This document shows positions 1-6,021 of a stretch of 9,431 bases of DNA, in pieces. Made by a program: the position numbers and the translations under genes. The notes under the pieces are model-generated. The model was not told the origin of the DNA. It ran no database searches and saw only the letters and a program-made list of their open reading frames with translations. Every line of letters begins with the position of its first letter. Position 1 is the stretch's first letter. The DNA is from SYIM01 sp041182885 (GTDB taxonomy: Bacteria > Pseudomonadota > Gammaproteobacteria > Burkholderiales > Burkholderiaceae_E). Where the stretch lies: assembly GCA_049423065.1 (NCBI GenBank), contig JBMSQB010000121.1, positions 1 through 9,431 of the forward strand, in the 5' to 3' direction.

Positions 1-1
1 G

Positions 2-88
2 GTGTCTGAGCACCCGCTTGTCGATATCTTCAAGGTTGAATTCGAGCGCTGCGTGAAGATCTGCATGAAGTCGGACAGCGAGTCGTGA
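2..88 (+). CDS. possible C-terminal end of an unidentified gene (partial, cut by window edge)
   Basis: An open frame enters from the left edge and ends at TGA 86-88, giving 28 residues with no start in view. The peptide is mixed charged and hydrophobic (it contains FKVEFERCVKICMK), as in the last helix of a globular protein. I recognise no family. The only support is that the frame is open at the edge and the composition is plausible, so it could be a chance open stretch. Confidence 0.25.
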   Translation: MSEHPLVDIFKVEFERCVKICMKSDSES

Positions 89-597
89 AACGTACGGAAG
101 GAATGAAATGGGCTGCCGGCGTGCGGAACCCGCATCATTGCTCACCGGCCCCAATAGCAATCGAGTATCGAACTCCCGACCGAGAGGGTCCGAATGGACA
201 GGCAAGGGAGCCTGCGCGCCCTCGAGTCCCTCGAGGTACCTAGCCATCCCAATAGCCGACTCAGGATGATTGAAATTTCAGTGCCTTGATACCTGAGAGG
301 GCCCTGGTGGCCTTCACGAATTACCGCGCCTGCCCTTGAGGGGATGCCAGTCCCACCCCTCTGCGCCAACAAGCTTGATGTACAGTTTCAGCGGTCCACC
401 AAAATACGCGGTGCTCGCAGTCGTCATGCGGCTGTACTCGATGGAGAGGCTGCAACTGCAACCCGAATGCCGCGATAACCGTCATGAGGGTCGCAAATTT
501 GGGGTTGCCCTCGGCTCATGGCTGTCCCGCTGCAAGCGGTTCCGGTTTCGTGATTTGAGATGAATCGTCGCCGGAGTACTTCGCAGATACTTCGAAC
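89..597. other. gene-poor region, no convincing coding sequence
   Basis: About 500 bases with short open frames on both strands, none with a recognisable domain, credible ribosome site or typical protein composition. Two CTCGAG palindromes lie 9 bases apart (221-226 and 230-235). A stretch at 379-400, beginning TGTACAGTTTCAGCGG, loosely recalls the terminal sequences of IS21-family elements, but no transposase remnant is recognisable. It may be decayed mobile DNA or the upstream control region of the RCC1-oxidase unit. Confidence 0.4.
577..594 (+). promoter_or_regulatory. 11-bp-spaced direct repeat upstream of the RCC1 gene
   Basis: TACTTCG occurs at 577-583 and again at 588-594, so the repeat starts are 11 bases apart, one helical turn. 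Tandem half-sites with this spacing are known for OmpR/PhoB-type regulators. Here it is only a candidate operator about 50-65 bases before the likely start codon. No convincing -35/-10 pair was found beside it. Chance occurrence is possible. Confidence 0.22.
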
Positions 598-642
598 ATG
601 CCGCGATGCCGGTTGAGCCGGCTGAAGTCCTCATCGGGAAAG

Positions 643-1752
643 ATGATGTTTAAACAAATTACCGCTGGCTACTCGCGCTCGCTTGCGCTCTTCGACGACC
701 TCAGCGTCTGGGCCTGGGGCAACATCGGGCGAACCGGTTTAACCGTCGCCGCAGGCGATCCACTGTTTGCAATCTGCGGTTCCGGTCCACTTGAAATTGG
801 CCATAATCGGTTCGCTCAGCCGGTGCCGCAGCGTCTCAACCCGCAGGTTCCCTTTCAGTGTGTCGATGACGCTGCGGTCGAGCTGCTTGCCCTCACACCG
901 GCCGGGCAGGTTTCGCGGCTCGCAACAGCGGCCTCGGTCACCGACGGCGCTGCCGCTGAACTGATCTCTGGATTGACCGGTGGGGTCCGCGACCTGTGCA
1001 GCAATGAAACCGCCCGCTATGCGCTGGACGTGTTCGGACGTGTTTGGAGTTGGGGCGGAAATTTCCAGGGGCAACTGGGTCGTACGGAGGCGGTTCACCT
1101 CAACCAGCCCCCGGCAGTCATCGAGGGGCTGCCTCCCGTGATTGCGCTTGCCGGCGGGCAGAACCATGTGCTGGCCCTGACCGACTCGGGCGAGGTGTGG
1201 TCGTGGGGCGCCAACGCAGCAGGACAACTGGGGCTCGGTAACCTGCGTCCGGCGTACAAACCCGAGCGGATCGAACTCGATACGGCAGTGATCGCGATTG
1301 CAAGCGGAGACACACACAGCCTGGCCATTGATGACGAAGGTCACCTGCATGCCTGGGGCTCCAATCACTGCGGACAACTAGGTCCTCTCGGATTGGGTAT
1401 ATCTGACCGCTCGATTTCGAGACCGGTTCGCGTTCAGTTGCCATTCGGCGTACGGCAGGCGGGCGCCGGTCGGCATTTCAGCGTTGCACTCAACGAGCAT
1501 CGCGAGGTTTTTGCCTGGGGCTGGAACGGGTTCAAGCAGCTGGGCGAGCATTCGCTCGAATCGACTAGCGATCCGCTACGCATAGCCGGACTGGGTCGGA
1601 TTGAGACGATCAGCGTCGGTCCGTTTCATGCGCTTGCGCTGGACGACAAGGATCAGAACCTGTACGCCTGGGGCGATAACCGCAACGCTGCGTGTGGGCT
1701 ACCCGTCTCTCAACCTGCGGTTGGCAGACCTCATCGGATCACGTTCGTATGA
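643..1752 (+). CDS. RCC1-type seven-bladed beta-propeller repeat protein
   Basis: Six copies of the RCC1 signature (xxxWGxNxxGQLG-like) are visible: VWAWGNIGRTG, VWSWGGNFQGQLG, VWSWGANAAGQLG, LHAWGSNHCGQLG, VFAWGWNGFKQLG and LYAWGDNRNAACG. Most are about 50 residues apart and preceded by the usual G-x-x-H-x-x-A-L strand (GGQNHVLAL, SGDTHSLAI, GPFHALAL). The roughly 110-residue gap between the first and second copies holds one degenerate blade (ELLALTPAGQVSRLAT), giving seven blades, the RCC1 ring size. No signal peptide or membrane segment is visible. RCC1 propellers are protein-interaction platforms; eukaryotic RCC1 is a Ran exchange factor, and bacterial members have varied, mostly unknown roles. 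I chose ATG 643 (369 aa), or the adjacent ATG 646, because the propeller begins immediately after it; an in-frame ATG at 598 would add 15 low-complexity, Arg/Ser-rich residues and lacks a well-placed ribosome site. The gene lies 11 bases before the oxidase gene, so the two are probably co-transcribed. The partner is unknown. Confidence 0.88.
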   Translation: MMFKQITAGYSRSLALFDDLSVWAWGNIGRTGLTVAAGDPLFAICGSGPLEIGHNRFAQPVPQRLNPQVPFQCVDDAAVELLALTPAGQVSRLATAASVTDGAAAELISGLTGGVRDLCSNETARYALDVFGRVWSWGGNFQGQLGRTEAVHLNQPPAVIEGLPPVIALAGGQNHVLALTDSGEVWSWGANAAGQLGLGNLRPAYKPERIELDTAVIAIASGDTHSLAIDDEGHLHAWGSNHCGQLGPLGLGISDRSISRPVRVQLPFGVRQAGAGRHFSVALNEHREVFAWGWNGFKQLGEHSLESTSDPLRIAGLGRIETISVGPFHALALDDKDQNLYAWGDNRNAACGLPVSQPAVGRPHRITFV

Positions 1753-1757
1753 AGGAG
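1752..1757 (+). promoter_or_regulatory. strong Shine-Dalgarno site fixing the oxidase start
   Basis: AAGGAG begins on the last base of the RCC1 stop codon and lies 6 bases before ATG 1764. This decides the oxidase start over the in-frame GTG at 1692 and ATG 1749, and suggests translational coupling or at least a shared transcript. Confidence 0.75.
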
Positions 1758-1763
1758 TCGAGC

Positions 1764-3533
1764 ATGAACAGGAGTGACCGAACGGCTGCGTTGAACGGTG
1801 AGCCGGGTTCAGTGCCCGCTGTCCACTCGCGACGCGAGTTCCTGAGTTGGAGCCTGCTGGCAGCCAGTGGCTCGGTGGCTGCGCAGCTGACCGGTTGTGG
1901 CACGTCGGGTGACACCGCAGATTCGCTCCGCGAACCGTTGACAATGCGCCCTGTCAATGGGGTGATCAGCCTGGATGTGGTGGCCGACTATGTCTCACAG
2001 CCGATCGCGCTGGCGCTCGCGAGTGCAGCGCCGTCTTATCCGGCTCCCGTCACCGTCGTTGATACTGCGCTTCGCCGCTACGCCGGAGGGTTCCCAGCAC
2101 CCACACTTCGGGTTCGTGCCGGTGACTCGCTCAGGATGAGGTTGATCAATCGTCTGCCCGCGAGTCCGAAAGGGCAGGCCAGCCTGAAATTTCTGAATTA
2201 CCAGAACAGCACCAACCTGCACTTCCATGGTCTGCATGTCAGTCCCGACAAAGTCGGAGATCTATATGGCGACTATGTTGTCGACATGCCGGACGCAGGG
2301 GTCGTGCCGGGCGCCGTACGTCAGCATCAGATTGATATTCCCCTCGATCACCCGCCAGGAATCTTCTGGTATCACCCGCACCTACACGGCTCGTCCGGTG
2401 GGCAGGTGGGCAGCGGAATGTTCGGCGCGATCCTCATCGAAGATCCGGCCAACAGGCTGTTCGATCCGGCTTTGGTCCGTGAGCGAATCATCTTCGTCCA
2501 CAAATACAACCTTAATGCTTCGGGCCGTACCGATTCGTTTTACGACTCGGCGATCACTGCACCGTCGGTGTTTTTACTCAACGGCAGCCTCCAGCCAACC
2601 ATTATGATGAGGCCTGGAGAAATGCAGGTCTGGCACTTTATCAACAGCGCCACCTTCTATCCGTTCAATCCGGTGCTGGATGGACACACGATGCAGGCCT
2701 TTCGCCGAGACGGCGACCCGATTCCCCAGGGGCTGCAGCCGATCAACGCGGAGACAGCCGCCAAGTTCCACCCGAAAGCGTGGGCATCCAACCTTCAGGC
2801 CTGGCCTGGCAGCGTAGCGTCACCGGGCTCGCGTATCAGCGTCTTGGTGAAGGCCAGTGATACGCCAGGCGACTACCTGTTGCGTTCTGCCCTTTCGCCC
2901 TGGACCGACAACAGCAATTTTCAGCAGTATGAGGAGGTTGTTGCGCGGATTCGGGTGCAGGGCGAGCCAATGCAGATGGAATTACCGAGCGCCGCAACCG
3001 TGCTCGCCAACACAACTCGCTACGCAGATTTCGCTCCGATCACCGATAAAGAGCTGGCCGATAACGGTGGGGTGACTCGAAATGTGGTGCTGGGTGTCGT
3101 CCCGCTTAATGATCCACGCATTCCGCAACCTCCTCCGGCCGGAGAAGAGTGGTCTGTTCCACCCGGCGATGAGGGCGGATCCCGTTTCGCGGGCGTCGTG
3201 TTCGCTGCTGGAAACAGCACCAACATGGCCCCGTTCCAGTCGGGCAGTGCAATGTCACAAACCGTACGGCTCAATGATGTCGAAGAATGGACGGTTGTCG
3301 GCGCAGACAGTTTCCCACATCCGTTTCACATCCACGTCAACGATTCCTACGTGGTGAAGATCAACGGCCAGCAACTGGCTGCGCCGTTCTGGGCGGACAC
3401 TGTCGCGATTCCGCCCGGAGGGAGCATCACTTTCCGGATGCGTTTCAAGGATTTCAAGGGCAAGTTCGTCTGGCACTGCCATGCACTCGATCACGAAGAT
3501 CTTGGCATGATGCAGATGGTCGAGGTCGCGTAG
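1764..3533 (+). CDS. multicopper oxidase (laccase-like), Tat-exported lipoprotein
   Basis: A 589-residue three-cupredoxin oxidase that would couple one-electron substrate oxidation to reduction of O2 to water. All four copper motifs are present: HFHG (153-156), HPHLHG (204-209), HPFHIH (519-524) and HCHxxxHxxxxM (571-582, with Cys572 as the type 1 ligand and Met582 the likely axial ligand). The N-terminus has a twin-arginine motif, SRREFL (22-27), a hydrophobic stretch, then a lipobox LTGC with Cys45. It therefore probably folds and takes up copper in the cytoplasm, is exported by Tat and is lipid-anchored. The +2 residue is Gly, not Asp, so an inner-membrane retention signal is not seen. There is no Met-rich loop like that of the cuprous oxidase CueO, so a role in copper tolerance is not established; phenols, bilirubin, Mn(II) or other metals are alternatives. 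Start ATG 1764 follows a perfect AAGGAG. It directly follows the RCC1 gene. Confidence 0.94.
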   Translation: MNRSDRTAALNGEPGSVPAVHSRREFLSWSLLAASGSVAAQLTGCGTSGDTADSLREPLTMRPVNGVISLDVVADYVSQPIALALASAAPSYPAPVTVVDTALRRYAGGFPAPTLRVRAGDSLRMRLINRLPASPKGQASLKFLNYQNSTNLHFHGLHVSPDKVGDLYGDYVVDMPDAGVVPGAVRQHQIDIPLDHPPGIFWYHPHLHGSSGGQVGSGMFGAILIEDPANRLFDPALVRERIIFVHKYNLNASGRTDSFYDSAITAPSVFLLNGSLQPTIMMRPGEMQVWHFINSATFYPFNPVLDGHTMQAFRRDGDPIPQGLQPINAETAAKFHPKAWASNLQAWPGSVASPGSRISVLVKASDTPGDYLLRSALSPWTDNSNFQQYEEVVARIRVQGEPMQMELPSAATVLANTTRYADFAPITDKELADNGGVTRNVVLGVVPLNDPRIPQPPPAGEEWSVPPGDEGGSRFAGVVFAAGNSTNMAPFQSGSAMSQTVRLNDVEEWTVVGADSFPHPFHIHVNDSYVVKINGQQLAAPFWADTVAIPPGGSITFRMRFKDFKGKFVWHCHALDHEDLGMMQMVEVA

Positions 3534-3601
3534 CACCAGGCAATGTCGCGCGGTTGTACGGATTTCGGTAGCCTTCGCTATGACAGCCCGCGCGAGCCTG
3601 C

Positions 3602-3618
3602 GAGCGCATGCTGCGCTC
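3602..3618. other. GC-rich hairpin downstream of the oxidase gene
   Basis: GAGCGCA (3602-3608) and TGCGCTC (3612-3618) form a perfect 7-bp stem with loop TGC, about 70 bases after the oxidase stop. No T-tract follows, so it is not a canonical intrinsic terminator. It could be a 3'-end stabilising or pausing structure, or a regulator-binding dyad for the next gene. Confidence 0.35.
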
Positions 3619-3635
3619 TGCTAGCCGCTCATGCG

Positions 3636-3645
3636 ATCGGATGAC
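3636..3645 (+). promoter_or_regulatory. 10-base word shared with the adhesin upstream region (copy 1)
   Basis: ATCGGATGAC here, upstream of the kinase gene, is repeated exactly at 5953-5962 upstream of the adhesin gene. A shared regulator site, for example for the response regulator encoded between them, is one reading. Two short intergenic regions sharing a 10-mer is unlikely but not excluded by chance. Confidence 0.25.
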
Positions 3646-3703
3646 CACCGGCGCGGGTAGTGGGTTTATCCTGAGTCGGTCACAAGATTGCGCTTCGCGC
3701 CCG

Positions 3704-3732
3704 TTGACCGGTTCAGGCGCAACAATTATTCG
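3704..3732 (+). promoter_or_regulatory. weak candidate promoter for the two-component genes
   Basis: TTGACC (3704-3709) matches the -35 consensus at five of six positions. Seventeen bases later, TATTCG (3727-3732) is a poor -10 (three of six). It lies 40-70 bases before the kinase start. Offered only as the best candidate in this intergenic region. Confidence 0.2.
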
Positions 3733-3771
3733 CTACGGTGATCAATTTCAGGGAGCGGATGTTCCCCTGCC

Positions 3772-5205
3772 ATGAATCTCTCTCTGATTCCATCGCTGTT
3801 TTTCTTTTTCGGCTTGCTGTCGTTTGTGTATGCCGCGGCATTGCACTACTACCTGCGGCACACCGACCCGCGCGTTGTCCTCCACTGGAGCCTGGGCGCT
3901 CTGGTATGGGGTGTTGCCGTCACGCTGACTGTTTTCAGGACCGAGCTTCCGCTTCTGCTTTCCTATTTTCTGGCCAATGCAATCGCTTTCAGCGCGAATA
4001 TCGAACTGAATCGAGCCTTGTGGGTCATGGGCCAGGACGACCGGAGCTCCCCGGTTCGTCGTCATCTGGATCCTTTCTACTTCCTCACCTATCTGGGCCT
4101 GCTGTACGCGATCGAATGGTATGTGCCGGCAGAATGGCGCAGCGTAGGCAAGACCGGGTTTGTGTCGATCGTGATGGTGGTGTTGTCCCTTCAGGGGGCG
4201 CGCTACTGTTTTCGTATTTCAGGCAAGCACGCACTCGAACTCGGCCGTTACTTTGCGTATCTCTATCTGATCGTGGCCGGGCTGTGGGGGAGCAGGGTGG
4301 CTGTTGCCGTCGTCGGACAGGGTGTAAATGCCTTTGATCCCACGCCCTTGAACACTGCGATTTTCCTGACGATCTTCGTCACCGGGATCATGAAGTACCT
4401 GATGTTTCCGATGCTTCTGCTGAAGAAATCCGAGAACGAGAAGCAGGAGCAACTCAAGAAAACCCTGGCCAAGGTCAACAGGACAGTCACCTCGGGCGCA
4501 TTATCTGCATCGATTGCCCACGAGTTGAACCAGCCGCTGGCGTCCATTCGAATCAACGGGCAGGTACTTCGAAAAATACTGGCCAATCAGAACGTTGAAT
4601 CAATCGCGCTCGATCAGCGCGAGCTGAAGATTATCGTCGACGAGATTCTCAGCGAGAACGAGCGTGCGGCAAAAATCATCGAGTCGCTGCGTGCCATCTT
4701 CTCTCAGGGCAGGGACAGTCGAACCGAGGTCAATTTGTCGGACTTGATCCAGAAACTTCTGGACAAGGCGAAGCCGGAGCTCGAGAAAGGCGGTATCAGG
4801 CTTGAGGTTGACCTCGCCGAAAACCTTTCGGTGGTGGTGCTGGAAGACGAATTCCGGCAGGTCATCATGAACATGCTTTTCAACAGCATGCAGGCACTGA
4901 ACGAGGTGCACGACTCACGACAGAAAATCATCTCTATTCGAACCTGGACGGAAGGTCGAAACGGAGTCATGGACATCTCCGACAACGGGCCCGGCGTTCC
5001 CAGGGAAATTGAGGATCTCTTGTTCAACATTCTCACCACCAGCAAGGATTCAGGAATGGGCCTGGGGCTCTGGCTTTGCAAGTACATCATCGAGCGTCAT
5101 GATGGTTCGATCGCGCACGCGCTTGCCCGGCTAGGTGGGGCCACCTTCGTGATCAGGCTGCCGCAGGCGCGACCTCAGCCCATCGGCACTGGTGCGCTCG
5201 CCTGA
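3772..5205 (+). CDS. membrane-embedded sensor histidine kinase
   Basis: A 477-residue two-component sensor kinase that would autophosphorylate on His250 and pass phosphate to the regulator encoded next. Residues 1-217 hold about seven hydrophobic segments (roughly 4-26, 35-55, 59-79, 100-118, 127-143, 160-182 and 194-217) with short loops and no obvious periplasmic or PAS domain, so sensing is probably within or at the membrane. A charged linker (218-235) leads to the H-box SIAHELNQPL (247-256), of the FixL/DctB-like type. The ATPase domain has an N-box (NMLFNSMQAL, 367-376), a G1 box DISDNGPGVP (401-410) and a G2 box SGMGLGL (427-433), so all catalytic boxes look intact. Its end overlaps the regulator's reading frame by 14 bases if that gene starts at GTG 5192. 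The start ATG 3772 has only a distant GGGAG (3751-3755). The signal is not evident from sequence. Confidence 0.93.
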   Translation: MNLSLIPSLFFFFGLLSFVYAAALHYYLRHTDPRVVLHWSLGALVWGVAVTLTVFRTELPLLLSYFLANAIAFSANIELNRALWVMGQDDRSSPVRRHLDPFYFLTYLGLLYAIEWYVPAEWRSVGKTGFVSIVMVVLSLQGARYCFRISGKHALELGRYFAYLYLIVAGLWGSRVAVAVVGQGVNAFDPTPLNTAIFLTIFVTGIMKYLMFPMLLLKKSENEKQEQLKKTLAKVNRTVTSGALSASIAHELNQPLASIRINGQVLRKILANQNVESIALDQRELKIIVDEILSENERAAKIIESLRAIFSQGRDSRTEVNLSDLIQKLLDKAKPELEKGGIRLEVDLAENLSVVVLEDEFRQVIMNMLFNSMQALNEVHDSRQKIISIRTWTEGRNGVMDISDNGPGVPREIEDLLFNILTTSKDSGMGLGLWLCKYIIERHDGSIAHALARLGGATFVIRLPQARPQPIGTGALA

Positions 5206-5869
5206 AAAGAACGAGACCGAGCCCGTGAATCGCCCGCCGTCATCGGAACCCACCCGACAGGGTAAACACGTCTACATCATTGACGATGACGAACCCGTCC
5301 GAATGGCGCTCACCCGAGCGCTCGTCAGAGCGGGGTACGACGTCCACCAGTTCGATGGTGCGCAGGCTTTCATGGAACGCGCAGTCGTGTTCCGCCCTGC
5401 AGTGCTCCTGATCGACATGCAGATGCCCGGTGTCAATGGCGTCCAGTTGCAGGCTCACCTCCAGGCTGACGGCTGGACTGTGCCGGTTATTTTCATTACC
5501 GGCGCAAGTACCTTGTCGCAAGGCATCACTGCGATGAAACAGGGCGCGCTGGACCTGTTGGTCAAGCCCTTTGACCTCGACGAGCTCACGAACCTGATCG
5601 AAGCCGCTTTTACGCGGGACTCGCTGCAGTTACAGACCCTGGCTCGGCAGCAACTGTGTGCGAGGCAGCTCGATGTGCTCAAGCAACGCGAGAAAGATGC
5701 GTTCTTCTGCCTCGCGAGAGGCTACTCGTACAGCGAGATGATGAACGAGATGGGTATCTCGCTGCCTACGGCCAAGCAGTACCGGGCGGCCGTCATGCGC
5801 AAGATGAAGTTCGGAAGTCTGGCTGAGTTGATCGTGTTCCACGATGCTTTGACGGCCGCGGAACGCTGA
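5192..5869 (+). CDS. FixJ-like response regulator with divergent HTH output domain
   Basis: A 225-residue response regulator, surely the partner of the upstream kinase. The receiver domain (about residues 26-140) has the acidic pocket IIDDDEP (29-35), the phosphorylation site Asp75 in LLIDMQMPG, the switch Thr103 in FITGA and Lys125 in VKPFD. The output region (about 160-220) follows the LuxR/FixJ helix-turn-helix pattern: a QRE near 165-167, then LARGYSYSEMMNEMGIS, then TAKQYRAAVMRKM. It departs from consensus: TVKxHR becomes TAKQYR and the usual I/VA before the turn becomes MM. It probably still binds DNA, with altered specificity. The start may be GTG 5192 (used here) or GTG 5225; the first 25 residues are polar and look like a non-conserved leader, so the choice is uncertain. 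A clear terminator follows 30 bases after the stop, closing the operon. Confidence 0.92.
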   Translation: MRSPEKNETEPVNRPPSSEPTRQGKHVYIIDDDEPVRMALTRALVRAGYDVHQFDGAQAFMERAVVFRPAVLLIDMQMPGVNGVQLQAHLQADGWTVPVIFITGASTLSQGITAMKQGALDLLVKPFDLDELTNLIEAAFTRDSLQLQTLARQQLCARQLDVLKQREKDAFFCLARGYSYSEMMNEMGISLPTAKQYRAAVMRKMKFGSLAELIVFHDALTAAER

Positions 5870-5899
5870 ATCTGCGAGCCCTTTTAGCTCCATCGCCGA

Positions 5900-5923
5900 C
5901 CGACCGCAAGGTCGGTTTTTTTT
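5900..5923 (+). terminator. intrinsic terminator of the two-component operon
   Basis: CCGACC (5900-5905) and GGTCGG (5910-5915) form a perfect 6-bp stem around a GCAA loop, a stable GNRA-type tetraloop. Eight T follow immediately (5916-5923), with more T-rich sequence after. It lies 30 bases after the regulator stop and separates that operon from the adhesin gene. Confidence 0.92.
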
Positions 5924-5945
5924 ATTCTTTTTCAGAGGCGCCCGA

Positions 5946-5961
5946 TCATCCTATCGGATGA
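5946..5961. promoter_or_regulatory. inverted repeat upstream of the adhesin gene, including shared word copy 2
   Basis: TCATCC (5946-5951) and GGATGA (5956-5961) are perfect 6-base arms around TATC. The right arm lies within the word ATCGGATGAC (5953-5962) that also occurs at 3636-3645. It sits just upstream of the candidate adhesin promoter, a plausible operator position. It could also form a weak RNA hairpin if transcribed. Confidence 0.3.
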
Positions 5962-5962
5962 C

Positions 5963-5989
5963 TTTTGCAGGGGGGGATCTCTAGATAAT
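5963..5989 (+). promoter_or_regulatory. candidate adhesin promoter with a G-tract in the spacer
   Basis: GATAAT (5984-5989) matches the -10 consensus at five of six positions and lies 32 bases before the adhesin start. The only -35-like sequence is weak (TTTTGC, 5963-5968), with a 15-base spacer. That spacer contains seven consecutive G (5970-5976). Poor -35 and short spacing suggest an activator-dependent promoter, if it is one. Confidence 0.28.
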
Positions 5990-6021
5990 CGATTTTCCAC
6001 TTGCTCGCCCTGAAGTCAGAC

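Noticed and set aside
336..563. 75-codon + strand frame starting with TTG
   Set aside because: No family resemblance, no ribosome site, and Arg/Ser/Cys-rich composition typical of non-coding GC-rich DNA.
739..1377. 212-codon - strand frame opposite the RCC1 gene
   Set aside because: The + strand shows repeated WG propeller motifs; the antisense product has no family features.
1692..1763. Oxidase start at GTG 1692 or ATG 1749
   Set aside because: It would overlap the RCC1 gene and add residues before the Tat signal. ATG 1764 has a perfect AAGGAG six bases upstream.
3772..4425. Kinase membrane region as a separate transporter or 7TM gene
   Set aside because: The frame is continuous with the kinase core through a charged linker, with no stop or internal start signal.
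5955..5969. Sigma-54 promoter (GG...TTGCA) upstream of the adhesin
   Set aside because: Only 9 bases separate the GG and GC elements where 10 are needed, and the flanking consensus is weak.
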